A DNA stretch of 64,000 nt. Origin: Marinomonas posidonica_A (GTDB taxonomy: Bacteria > Pseudomonadota > Gammaproteobacteria > Pseudomonadales > Marinomonadaceae). The notes beneath the pieces are model-generated. The model saw only the letters and a program-made list of their open reading frames with translations, ran no database searches and was not told the origin of the DNA. Positions 53,459-62,128 of the stretch are shown here, in pieces. Both the position numbers and the translations under genes were made by a program. The stretch covers positions 62,001 through 126,000 of the forward strand of contig NZ_JBHZSP010000011.1 in NCBI RefSeq assembly GCF_043643765.1. The letters run 5' to 3'. Numbering within the stretch: position 1 is the first letter of the stretch; the number at the start of each line of letters is the position of its first letter.

Positions 53459-54601
53459 TCATTCCAGCTCGTCTTCTGACTCATCAAGATAAACCGGTTG
53501 ATACACCAAGCGTAGATCTTGTCCTACCTGACGCACAGATTTTAACTGCAAATCTACCGCATCAGCCATCACCTCAATAGGTAGTTGGAATAAGGCACGA
53601 GCGCTGGAGCCCAGTAATTTCGGTGCCATATAGACAATGATTTCATCGATCAAGCCGGCTTGCAAAAAGCCGCCCGCCAACTCAGCCCCCGTTTCCAGTA
53701 GAACTTCATTAATGCCCATGTCCGCCAGTTGTTCCATCGCATCAATCAGGTCCAAGCGGCCGTCGTCTCCGGGAGGCGAAAATTTCACCTGCACCCCTTT
53801 TTGCTGCAAGACCTCAAGGTGCTCCGCTTCCACTTCCTCTTCAATGGCAAACACGCACGCCTGTGAACTAGGGTAAAGAATCTTGGCTTCTGGCACGATC
53901 GAAAGTGCCGTGTCCATAATGACACGCAAAGGTTGGCGAACTGTCTTAGCATCGACTTGCTGCCCCTGTTCATTAATGCGTACTGTCATACTAGGGTTAT
54001 CCGCTAATACCGAGCCAATGCCCGTCACAATCGCATCACTTTGAGCTCGCCATTTCTGTACATCTAAGCGCGCATCAGGTCCTGTAATCCACTGACTTTC
54101 ACCAGATTCCATCGCCGTTCGACCATCTAGGCTCATGGCCAATTTAACTCGAACAAAGGGTAAACCTTCACGCATACGTTTATTGAAGCCAGGATTTAAA
54201 GCCTCGCATTCGGCTTCTAAGATGGGGCCAACGACCTCTATGCCTGCGGCTTTTAATTTCGCTAAACCATTGCCCGCAACTTCTGGGTTCGGGTCTTGCG
54301 TACCGTACACAACACGAGCCACTCCCGCCTTAATCAGTGCGTCGGCACAAGGTGGTGTTTTGCCCTGATGGCTGCAAGGCTCTAAGGTGACATACGCGGT
54401 CGCGCCACTCACATCTTGCTTGGCATCCGCTAACGCATTGACTTCAGCATGACCTTCGCCAGCTTTCACATGGTAGCCTTGTCCAATCAATTCATCTTGT
54501 TTCACTAACACGCAACCCACTCTAGGGTTTGGATGTGTGGTAAACAGGCCCTTTTGAGCGAGTTGCAGCGCTTTGGTCATCCAATATTCGTGGTTATGCA
54601 T
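53459..54601 (-). CDS. ribD: Bifunctional riboflavin deaminase/reductase
   Basis: RibD deaminates and then reduces the early pyrimidine intermediate of riboflavin synthesis. With the ATG at 54601 the protein has 380 aa. The deaminase part has HAE (51-53) and zinc cysteines 76 and 85 in PCSHQGKTPPC. The reductase part begins near residue 150 with FVRVKLAMSLDGRTAM. The frame is open for another 65 codons inside nrdR, but the start at 54601 overlaps the nrdR stop and has the right N-terminus. Its product also feeds the Fo synthase reaction through the diaminouracil intermediate. Confidence 0.95.
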   Translation of the reverse strand: MHNHEYWMTKALQLAQKGLFTTHPNPRVGCVLVKQDELIGQGYHVKAGEGHAEVNALADAKQDVSGATAYVTLEPCSHQGKTPPCADALIKAGVARVVYGTQDPNPEVAGNGLAKLKAAGIEVVGPILEAECEALNPGFNKRMREGLPFVRVKLAMSLDGRTAMESGESQWITGPDARLDVQKWRAQSDAIVTGIGSVLADNPSMTVRINEQGQQVDAKTVRQPLRVIMDTALSIVPEAKILYPSSQACVFAIEEEVEAEHLEVLQQKGVQVKFSPPGDDGRLDLIDAMEQLADMGINEVLLETGAELAGGFLQAGLIDEIIVYMAPKLLGSSARALFQLPIEVMADAVDLQLKSVRQVGQDLRLVYQPVYLDESEDELE

Positions 54602-55091
54602 CATCTTTGTCTTCTTCAATGGCGTTAGGCAATGCCACACTGTGGCTTTCAAGGCGATCAATGGCCTCACGGAATTCGCTGATGTCTTTAAAGCTTCGAT
54701 ACACGGAAGCAAAGCGAACATAAGCAACTTGATCCAATCGCTGAAGCTCTTCCATAACTGCTTCCCCCGTCCAACGAGACGGTAATTCCCGCTCACCTGT
54801 GGCCTGCATTTTTTCTTTAATACGCGTAATTGCGGTTTCCACTGCTTCCATGCTCACAGGGCGTTTTTCAATGGCTTTGAGTATGCCATTACGTAATTTA
54901 TCATCGTCGAATGACTCTCGACTGCCATCACTTTTGATCAGTTTTGGCATTTGCAATTCGGCCACTTCAAAGGTGGTGAAGCGCTCCTGACAATGTATGC
55001 AAGTACGTCGACGTCGCACCTGTGCGCCTTCTGACACAAGTCGAGAATCCACTACTTTAGTCTCTTGAGTTCCACAAAAAGGGCATCGCAT
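54594..55091 (-). CDS. nrdR: Transcriptional repressor NrdR
   Basis: NrdR represses ribonucleotide reductase genes in response to (d)ATP. The zinc ribbon has Cys3, Cys6, Cys31 and Cys34, followed by an ATP-cone domain (about 49-139). The protein has 165 residues with an acidic tail. It overlaps ribD by about 8 bp and heads the operon. Confidence 0.97.
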   Translation of the reverse strand: MRCPFCGTQETKVVDSRLVSEGAQVRRRRTCIHCQERFTTFEVAELQMPKLIKSDGSRESFDDDKLRNGILKAIEKRPVSMEAVETAITRIKEKMQATGERELPSRWTGEAVMEELQRLDQVAYVRFASVYRSFKDISEFREAIDRLESHSVALPNAIEEDKDDA

Positions 55092-55226
55092 AGTGCTTCC
55101 AATATCACAGGTTTGATGTAAGAATGTTTGGCTCTTATTTCTGGCTCAGATGATACCAACCCCATTCTTAGATAGCCACTAAGCGCGCGGTTTGCTCGCC
55201 CAGTAAATACATTAATAAGGAATCTA

Positions 55227-56141
55227 ATGGCTTTTGCTGAATTATCCGGTCTGGTCGCTGCCCTATGTTGGACTTTGTCCAGTTTGATGGCACCACGACT
55301 GATTCTGCGCTTTGGCACCATGCGCTTTAATACCTGTCGAATCACCATCGCCAGCAGCATTTTATTAATACTCTGTTTGGCGACTGACCGCTTTGACGAC
55401 ACACTTTGGCAACATGCTGAGCTTGTTATGCTATCTGGTGTATTGGGTATTTTCTTAGGCGATACCATGCTCTTCACCGCCGTTCATCGCCTTGGACCAA
55501 GACGAGCTGGTGTTTTATTCTCAATGAACGCCCCCATTTCCATTGTATTAGGCTGGCTCTTTCTCAACGAACATCTGTCCATTCTGCAATTATTCGCCTG
55601 TGGATTAGTGTTAACCGGTGTCATCATCGCCATCTTATTTGGCAAACGCGACAATGCCCATGCGTGGGAACAAACTCGCGGTCATCTGGGGTTTGGCATT
55701 GTCATGGCCCTTGGTGGTGCGCTTGGTCAGGCCAGTGGTGCGTTATTGAGTAAACCGGCTTTGCTCAGCGGTGCTGATCCAATTGCCGTCTCTGGCCTGC
55801 GAGTTACAACAGGGGCGATCGCCTTAATTCTGGCTTACAGTTTGTACTATCGTCACAAGCAACCCGCCGATGCGATTCCTTTTTCACAACTGACAAAGCG
55901 AGACTTTATCGGCATCAGTGCACTAGCGACTATCGGCATGGTCATTGGCATGAGCGTGTTGGTGTGGGGGGTTGGTAATGCTAATGTGGGTATTGTCACG
56001 ACCTTATCCGCGGTCGTGCCAGTACTGATTCTTCCCGGATTATGGATCACCACAGGACAACGGCCAGCATTTGGCGCTTGGTTGGGCGCCATTTTAGTGG
56101 TGATTGGCGCTGGCTTAATCATTCAATTCAGTCAGTCATAG
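55227..56141 (+). CDS. EamA-type DMT-superfamily transporter
   Basis: The 304-aa protein consists of two EamA repeats with about ten membrane helices. The repeats show GVLGIFLGDTMLFTAVHRLG and the C-terminal VLVWGVGNANVGIVTTLS. Such carriers export or import small metabolites; the substrate is unknown. It stands alone, divergent from nrdR. Confidence 0.88.
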   Translation: MAFAELSGLVAALCWTLSSLMAPRLILRFGTMRFNTCRITIASSILLILCLATDRFDDTLWQHAELVMLSGVLGIFLGDTMLFTAVHRLGPRRAGVLFSMNAPISIVLGWLFLNEHLSILQLFACGLVLTGVIIAILFGKRDNAHAWEQTRGHLGFGIVMALGGALGQASGALLSKPALLSGADPIAVSGLRVTTGAIALILAYSLYYRHKQPADAIPFSQLTKRDFIGISALATIGMVIGMSVLVWGVGNANVGIVTTLSAVVPVLILPGLWITTGQRPAFGAWLGAILVVIGAGLIIQFSQS

Positions 56142-56333
56142 CCCTCACTTAAAATGAACGCCAGAAAATACTATGGAATTTGTGTTTCTTGTCTGTGGTT
56201 ATATTTTGCCCCTTGTTCCCATGTGCTATTCTTAGCGCACTTATATATCAGCGCGCTATCCCATCATTAAGCCTAATTTCATTAATCATGGTAAGGCGCG
56301 TTTTATCAATCTCAGGAATAAGTTGGCTCTGTT

Positions 56334-57995
56334 ATGGCTCAGTTTGTATACAGCATGAATCGCGTTGGAAAAGTTGTTCCACCTAAACGCGAAATTCTAA
56401 AAGACATTTCTCTTTCATTCTTCCCAGGCGCTAAGATCGGTGTATTGGGCCTTAACGGCTCTGGTAAATCCACTCTATTGCGCATCATGGCAGGCGTTGA
56501 TACCGAATATAATGGTGAAGCACGTCCTATGCCGGGTATTAAAATCGGCTACTTGGAACAAGAACCTCACCTTGACCCGACTAAAAATGTTCGTGGCATC
56601 GTCGAAGAAGCCTTCGCAGATGTGATTGACGCCACAGCGCGACTGGATGCCGTTTACGCAGCCTACGCGGAACCGGATGCCGATTTTGATGCCTTAGCCA
56701 AAGAACAAGGTCAGCTAGAAGCCTTGATCGAAGCAAAAGAAGGTCACAACCTAGAGCGTGCTTTGGAAGTCGCCGCAGAAGCACTTCGCCTACCACCATG
56801 GGAAGCCAGTGTTGAGCACCTTTCAGGTGGTGAACGTCGTCGTGTCGCACTGTGTCGTCTATTACTCGACAAACCAGATATGATCCTTCTCGACGAGCCA
56901 ACTAACCACTTGGATGCCGAATCCGTAGCTTGGTTAGAGCGCTTCTTGAAGGATTACCCTGGGACTGTAGTGGCCATTACCCACGACCGTTACTTCCTAG
57001 ATAACGCAGCCGGTTGGATTTTGGAATTAGACCGTGGTCACGGCATTCCATACGAAGGTAACTACTCTTCTTGGCTGGAGCAAAAAGATGCTCGTTTGGA
57101 ACAAGAAGCCAAACAACAAGCATCTCACCAAAAAGCCATCAAATCTGAACTTGAATGGGTTCGTCAGAATGCCAAGGGGCGTCAGTCTAAATCTAAAGCG
57201 CGTTTAGCTCGCTTCGAAGAAATGAACTCTCAAGAGTTCCAAGATCGTAACGAAACCAACGAGCTGTACATTCCACCTGGCCCACGTCTTGGTTCTAAAG
57301 TCATCGAAATCGAAGGCGTGAGCAAGAGCTTCGAACATAAGATGCTACTCGAAGACTTCAACATGGTGGTGCCGCAAGGTGCCATCGTCGGTGTGGTCGG
57401 TGGTAACGGCGCCGGTAAATCAACGCTGTTTAAAATGATCGCGGGGGTTGAAAAACCTGATACTGGAACTGTGACCTTGGGTGACACAGTTCAGCTGGCT
57501 TACGTAGACCAAATGCGTGAATTAGATGGCGACAAAACCGTCTTCGAAGAAATCGCGGACGGCCAAGACATGATCACGGTTCACAACTACAAAGTACCGT
57601 CTCGTGCTTACATTGGGCGTTTTAACTTTAAAGGGTCTGATCAACAAAAATTGGTTAAACACTTGTCTGGTGGTGAGCGTAACCGTTTGCATCTTGCCAA
57701 GCTCCTGAAAGAAGGTGGCAACGTATTGCTACTCGATGAGCCGACCAACGACCTTGACGTAGAAACCTTACGAGCACTGGAAGACGCACTACTGGCCTTC
57801 CCAGGCGCCGCGATTGTTATTTCCCACGACCGTTGGTTCCTTGACCGTATCGCAACGCATATCCTAGCGTACGAAGGCGATTCAAAAGCCGTCTTTTTTG
57901 AAGGTAACTACGCTGAATACGAAGCCGACTACAAACAACGTACCGGTAACGACGCAACACCAACGCGTATTAAATACAAACGTATTGATGCTTAA
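56334..57995 (+). CDS. ettA: Energy-dependent translational throttle protein EttA (ABC-F)
   Basis: EttA is a cytosolic ABC-F ATPase that binds the ribosomal E site and gates translation by energy status. Two ABC domains are visible with Walker A GLNGSGKST and GGNGAGKST, and signatures LSGGERRRV and LSGGERNRL. The EttA 'arm' insertion lies in the first domain, and a basic linker (ARLEQEAKQQASHQ to KSKARLARFEEM) joins them. The length of 553 aa is close to E. coli EttA (555). Confidence 0.95.
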   Translation: MAQFVYSMNRVGKVVPPKREILKDISLSFFPGAKIGVLGLNGSGKSTLLRIMAGVDTEYNGEARPMPGIKIGYLEQEPHLDPTKNVRGIVEEAFADVIDATARLDAVYAAYAEPDADFDALAKEQGQLEALIEAKEGHNLERALEVAAEALRLPPWEASVEHLSGGERRRVALCRLLLDKPDMILLDEPTNHLDAESVAWLERFLKDYPGTVVAITHDRYFLDNAAGWILELDRGHGIPYEGNYSSWLEQKDARLEQEAKQQASHQKAIKSELEWVRQNAKGRQSKSKARLARFEEMNSQEFQDRNETNELYIPPGPRLGSKVIEIEGVSKSFEHKMLLEDFNMVVPQGAIVGVVGGNGAGKSTLFKMIAGVEKPDTGTVTLGDTVQLAYVDQMRELDGDKTVFEEIADGQDMITVHNYKVPSRAYIGRFNFKGSDQQKLVKHLSGGERNRLHLAKLLKEGGNVLLLDEPTNDLDVETLRALEDALLAFPGAAIVISHDRWFLDRIATHILAYEGDSKAVFFEGNYAEYEADYKQRTGNDATPTRIKYKRIDA

Positions 57996-58019
57996 TCAGT
58001 TCAATATCGTTTAGAAAGC

Positions 58020-58087
58020 AAAAAGCCGCTTAGAACAGAGTCCAACTTAGTCCAACTTTATGGGGTCAGTTCATAAGCGGCTTTTTT
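58020..58087. terminator. Terminator with an unusually long loop after ettA
   Basis: AAAAGCCGCTTA / TAAGCGGCTTTT encloses about 42 nt that include a direct repeat (AGTCCAACTT twice) and TGGGGTCAG. The stem and T-run are normal; the loop looks inserted. Confidence 0.75.
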
Positions 58088-58101
58088 CATAACTTATGGG
58101 A

Positions 58102-58776
58102 CTACACAACATCCACACGAATCAGTGTGCCACTGTCACCTACGACTTCGTTTTTGCCCAAACAAATATCGGTTTCGATCAGCCCATTTAGACTGCCCGT
58201 CATGAAGAAGAAGTCATCGATGTAACCTCGTCGGACACATTCTTGAACGCCTTTTAACAACACCGCTCGCTTTTGCTCAAAGAAATCAGGGGCGCTTGTT
58301 GAGTAATGGTACTCTTGCCCACTTTTCAAAGAAAAATCACTCTCAATAGGCTGATCTGACACCAACATGCCGTAGTGGTAGTAAAAGTCACAAGACTGAT
58401 AGCTCTGCTCATTGATCTTGGGACGTAAAACTTCAATTGCGACAAGAGGCTCACTTTGGCTAACCGCATATTCAATATCATGAGCTAAAAGAGGCACACG
58501 GCACTGATAGCAAATTTCAACTTCTATGCCAGATATATCACGGCTCGCAATCTCGGTACTTTGATTCGACAAAACTTGAAAGTCAAAAATAGGGGAGAGG
58601 ATAAACAAACCGGAGTCTTCTACGACCTTCCAGCCTTTGATAACCGCCCCTTTGCTTATTAACTCAGCGATTAACTGATCTTGTGCATGACAAATATCAT
58701 CATAACTGTTCGTAATCGAGGTGAAAACACCACCGTCAAAAGCACGAACAATGGCCGAGTATTCTGTAAAATTCAT
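58102..58776 (-). CDS. FAH/hydratase-like protein of the sugar operon
   Basis: The 224-aa protein is divergent. Its pattern (GWKVVEDSG, then IEVEICYQCRVPL, EYAVSQSEPLVAIEVLRP and a Gly/Ser-containing beta strand) suggests the 2-oxo-acid hydratase / fumarylacetoacetase-like superfamily, in which Glu ligands bind a metal. It closes the sugar operon after the SMP-30 lactonase, where a 2-keto-3-deoxy sugar-acid dehydratase or hydrolase would be expected. Family call is moderate; substrate unknown. Confidence 0.5.
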   Translation of the reverse strand: MNFTEYSAIVRAFDGGVFTSITNSYDDICHAQDQLIAELISKGAVIKGWKVVEDSGLFILSPIFDFQVLSNQSTEIASRDISGIEVEICYQCRVPLLAHDIEYAVSQSEPLVAIEVLRPKINEQSYQSCDFYYHYGMLVSDQPIESDFSLKSGQEYHYSTSAPDFFEQKRAVLLKGVQECVRRGYIDDFFFMTGSLNGLIETDICLGKNEVVGDSGTLIRVDVV

Positions 58777-58803
58777 CTAATAATTCCTTAAAAAAATTCA
58801 ATA

Positions 58804-59745
58804 TCAAACACTTAAATTCCTCGGACGGGCTCCTTTGGTATTCAGTCTAATACGATAAATAGAAGTAGAAGCAGTAATGTATAATGTCTCGCCCAGATGA
58901 TCCGAAGATCGATCAACAGCAAAAGTACAGTTAGAGACTGTTTCAGGGACAAAAATTTTGCCTAATAATGTCCCGTCATCATGATAAACCTGAATACTGT
59001 CTTCTGACGACGTGTAGATCCAACCCTGCACATCCACACGAAAACCATCGGCTAAACCGGGGGATACTGTGGCAAACAGTCTTTCATTCGTTAATGTCGC
59101 CCCCTGCTCAACATCAAACACTTTGATATGATGGTTTCCCGAGCCATCTTGTCTTAATGCTGCAGAAGTATCAGCAATATAAAGTTGAGACTCATCAGGG
59201 GAAAAAGCCAGTCCATTAGGTTCTTCAATCGTTCGACAAACGACAGATAACTCATTGTTAGCAGGATCGAAGCGGAAAACGAAATTTCCCTCCTGCTCAG
59301 ACTCAGCTTTATAACCTTCGACATTAGATAAAATGCCATAAGGCGGATCGGTAAACCAAATAGTACCGTCTGATTTAACAACTAAGTCATTTGGAGAATT
59401 AAAGCGTTTACCAAGATAACGGTCTACCAAGGTTGTGGTTTCATCTGTCTGTAAATTCGTTTTCTCTATCGCTCGAGCACCATGACTACAATGCAATAAA
59501 TTACCTTGTAAATCTAAATAATGACCATTGGTAAAGTTGGCAGGAGAGCGCCAAATGCTTGCCCCTTGTTCGCTATTCCAGCTTAATATTCGATTATTCG
59601 GAATATCACTCCACAATAAGGTTTGTGATACTTCTAACCAAACAGGGCCTTCATACCATTTCCCGTCCGTATAGACTTTCTCTAGAACAGAGTCCGCCAA
59701 TAAAATACGTTCCAATCTATTATCAAACTTTTCGATGCCTGCCAT
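58804..59745 (-). CDS. SMP-30/gluconolactonase family sugar lactonase
   Basis: A six-bladed propeller enzyme of 313 aa. Family residues appear in YEGPVWLE (metal Glu), FNSPNDLVVKSDGTIWFTDPPYG (metal Asn/Asp) and YIADTS...; DGFRVDVQGWIYTS carries the last metal Asp. These enzymes hydrolyse aldonolactones. It lies between the ABC binding protein and the hydratase-like gene, which fits an oxidative, non-phosphorylating sugar route. Confidence 0.9.
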   Translation of the reverse strand: MAGIEKFDNRLERILLADSVLEKVYTDGKWYEGPVWLEVSQTLLWSDIPNNRILSWNSEQGASIWRSPANFTNGHYLDLQGNLLHCSHGARAIEKTNLQTDETTTLVDRYLGKRFNSPNDLVVKSDGTIWFTDPPYGILSNVEGYKAESEQEGNFVFRFDPANNELSVVCRTIEEPNGLAFSPDESQLYIADTSAALRQDGSGNHHIKVFDVEQGATLTNERLFATVSPGLADGFRVDVQGWIYTSSEDSIQVYHDDGTLLGKIFVPETVSNCTFAVDRSSDHLGETLYITASTSIYRIRLNTKGARPRNLSV

Positions 59746-59824
59746 ACTCTATCTCCAAAATAACGTAGAGACTCAAATAACAAGCCCTTTCACATACAAA
59801 AGAGCTTCACGATTTACACAGAGG

Positions 59825-60937
59825 CTACTTCCAAATAGCTTTATAATGTTCACGATAGTTATTATCAGGATCGAAAATATCGTTTTGACCACCGTCAAAT
59901 TGAATATTGCCAGGCGTAACTAAATGCACAGGAGTCGAAAAGCCACTGTCAGCCACACCCGCAAACGATCGATTTAATTCATCAACGATTTGCCAACCAT
60001 GCATATTCAATGGCTCTGGCACGGTACCTACTTGATTAAAGTTAGATCGAATACGCGAGTAAGCAGATTGGCTTCCGTCTCCAGCTGAAATATTACGAGG
60101 AAGCTTGTCTTCCGGTAAACCTGACGCGTTTAGAGCTGAGCCTATGTAATCAAAATAAAGATCATTAATCCCTAAAGAATAAGTCCATTTATTTTGATAG
60201 CGTTGGAGCAAAGAGGTGGTTAATTGCGGCATACGAGTAGACGTATCGGATAAAGGCGTATCCTCAACCGAAATCAAGGTACAGCCACTACATTGTTTAA
60301 TGACCTTAGCCATAGCATCAGACTTTGCAATGGCGACAGCATAAGCAGAGTCAGTAAATATCACTACTCCAGCTTTACCATCAGACCCTGCCACAGCCGC
60401 TAACGCAGCAATTTCAGCGACATCATCTGCGCTAGTCGTAATATTTGAAAAGACATTTTTGCTCGGAATTGGACCTGGATTTGGTGCAGAGTGCCACCCA
60501 ACTACTTTGATACCTTGTTTCGTCGCCATTTCAAGCGCCGCCGCTTGTTCATTAACATCAAAACCGCCTAATACAATGCCATCTGGTTTTAACGCTATCG
60601 CCTGATTAAAAGCCGCAGTACGACCAGACACAGAGCCTTGCCCATCGAGTAATCGAACATTCCAGCCTGTCCATCCTGCCGCTTCTCTAACACCATTACT
60701 GACCCCAAGTACGCCTCCATTTCGCATATCTGAAGCTAAAAATACAATCGTTTTATCCGCTTCTGCTGTTGGGCCTGAAGTGGGTCCATCCCACTTATTA
60801 TAAGGCGCTGTTGCAGCTTGAACCTTAGCTTTAGCTTCGCTTAAAAAATCATCGGCGTTAGCACTTCCAGAACCGATGGCCAATAATATAGATACACTTA
60901 AAGAACTGAATTTTAAGATCGATTGATATTTTTTCAT
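59825..60937 (-). CDS. Sugar ABC transporter, periplasmic binding protein
   Basis: A signal peptide (MKKYQSILKFSSLSVSILLA..., cleavage near ANADD) precedes a family 2 periplasmic-binding (ribose/galactose type) domain with DKTIVFLASDMRNGGVLGV and GIVLGGFDVNEQAAAL. The start at 60937 has GAGG just upstream; the frame runs 20 codons further without a ribosome-binding site. The mature protein is large for the family (about 345 aa). The ligand is probably a pentose or hexose. Confidence 0.9.
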   Translation of the reverse strand: MKKYQSILKFSSLSVSILLAIGSGSANADDFLSEAKAKVQAATAPYNKWDGPTSGPTAEADKTIVFLASDMRNGGVLGVSNGVREAAGWTGWNVRLLDGQGSVSGRTAAFNQAIALKPDGIVLGGFDVNEQAAALEMATKQGIKVVGWHSAPNPGPIPSKNVFSNITTSADDVAEIAALAAVAGSDGKAGVVIFTDSAYAVAIAKSDAMAKVIKQCSGCTLISVEDTPLSDTSTRMPQLTTSLLQRYQNKWTYSLGINDLYFDYIGSALNASGLPEDKLPRNISAGDGSQSAYSRIRSNFNQVGTVPEPLNMHGWQIVDELNRSFAGVADSGFSTPVHLVTPGNIQFDGGQNDIFDPDNNYREHYKAIWK

Positions 60938-60951
60938 GGTAACCTCATCGC

Positions 60952-60969
60952 TGTTTTTTGTTTTTATTT
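60952..60969 (-). promoter_or_regulatory. A-rich A-R-N tract before the sugar-binding protein gene
   Basis: Read on the minus strand it is AAATAAAAACAAAAAACA, ending 14 nt before the ATG and just upstream of GAGG. It holds overlapping AAnAAnAA matches, as expected for an Hfq/Crc target. Confidence 0.5.
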
Positions 60970-61014
60970 CTAGACATGAAACTACAAAACCATTCACTCA
61001 TTTCGTTTGTCGTA

Positions 61015-62064
61015 CTACTCATTTTTTTTACTAATTCGTTTTATGCGACCTCCACGGCGTTGGGCGTATCCGGCAATACCGATAGAAATCAATAACGTCG
61101 CGCCATTAAATAAAGGCTCAATGTAAAAGGCACCGCCAAGCTGTTGAATCCCAGAAATACCCACAGCCAAAATAGAGACACCAATAATGGTCCCCAACAC
61201 ATTGACTCGTCCTGGTCTGATGGTGGTTGAACCGAGGAAAGCACCAACCAGTGCAGGCAATAGGAATTCCAAACCGACATTGGCTTGTCCTATGCGCAGC
61301 TTTGCCGCCAAGAGAACCCCTGCAAAAGCCGTCAATAAACCGGATGTGACAAAAGCACCGATGACATATTTTCTAGCCGGGATACCATTTAAGTCAGCGG
61401 CTCTTGGGTTAGCGCCAATGGCATATAAACAGCGTCCTAGAGGCAGACGTTCAGTCATAATCCACAACAAGATAGCAATACCCAACACATAGAAGGCAGG
61501 TGCAGGCAAACCAAAGAAAAAGGCATTAGAAAGTGCATAGAAATCGGCATCTAGCGACCCGATTACTTGACGCCCTCCGGTGTACCAAAGAGCAACCGAA
61601 TAAATCACCGTGCCGGTACCTAGCGTAGCGATGAAGGAATCAATTTTCGCCATTTCGACCAGTAAACCATTTAACAAACCAAACAACATGCCACAGACTA
61701 AAACGACGAAAACCGCCATTTGCCAGCTCATACCAAACTTAGTTTGCAAACTGATCGCCAAAATATGCCACAGCACTATGCCGTAACCAACAGTCAGATC
61801 CATCTTCCCAGTTAACATAGGCACCATGGCAGCCAAGGCTAAAATAGCAATGATGGACTTATCACTTAAGATTGACCGTAAATTCAGCATGGTCGGAAAG
61901 GTATCCGGCAATAACACTGAAAAAAACAGAATCAATAACAGGGTTAAAATGGGCAAACCAAACACCGGAAGGTAACGACCAAGATGAGATAATGGTCCCT
62001 CGTTCTCTGATTTTTTATCATTATGGTCCGGCTCTAGGGCCGTAGATTTAATAGAAGTCGTCAT
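61015..62064 (-). CDS. Sugar ABC transporter permease (RbsC/XylH type)
   Basis: The 349-aa protein has about nine to ten membrane helices. It carries the cytoplasmic motif YAIGANPRAADLNGIPARKYVIGAF of the BPD_transp_2 family that contacts the ATPase. The N-terminal 30 residues are charged. It sits between the ATPase and binding-protein genes. Confidence 0.93.
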   Translation of the reverse strand: MTTSIKSTALEPDHNDKKSENEGPLSHLGRYLPVFGLPILTLLLILFFSVLLPDTFPTMLNLRSILSDKSIIAILALAAMVPMLTGKMDLTVGYGIVLWHILAISLQTKFGMSWQMAVFVVLVCGMLFGLLNGLLVEMAKIDSFIATLGTGTVIYSVALWYTGGRQVIGSLDADFYALSNAFFFGLPAPAFYVLGIAILLWIMTERLPLGRCLYAIGANPRAADLNGIPARKYVIGAFVTSGLLTAFAGVLLAAKLRIGQANVGLEFLLPALVGAFLGSTTIRPGRVNVLGTIIGVSILAVGISGIQQLGGAFYIEPLFNGATLLISIGIAGYAQRRGGRIKRISKKNE

Positions 62065-62080
62065 TGTCTGCTGCTCTCTA

Positions 62081-62095
62081 TATTTTTGTTTTTTT
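62081..62095 (-). promoter_or_regulatory. A-rich A-R-N tract before the sugar permease gene
   Basis: On the minus strand AAAAAAACAAAAATA, about 16 nt before the ATG, matches AAnAAnAA in more than one register and lies next to the AGAGAG ribosome-binding site. Confidence 0.45.
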
Positions 62096-62128
62096 AGCTA
62101 GAAAATCTCTGTCAATTATTCATTGCTG

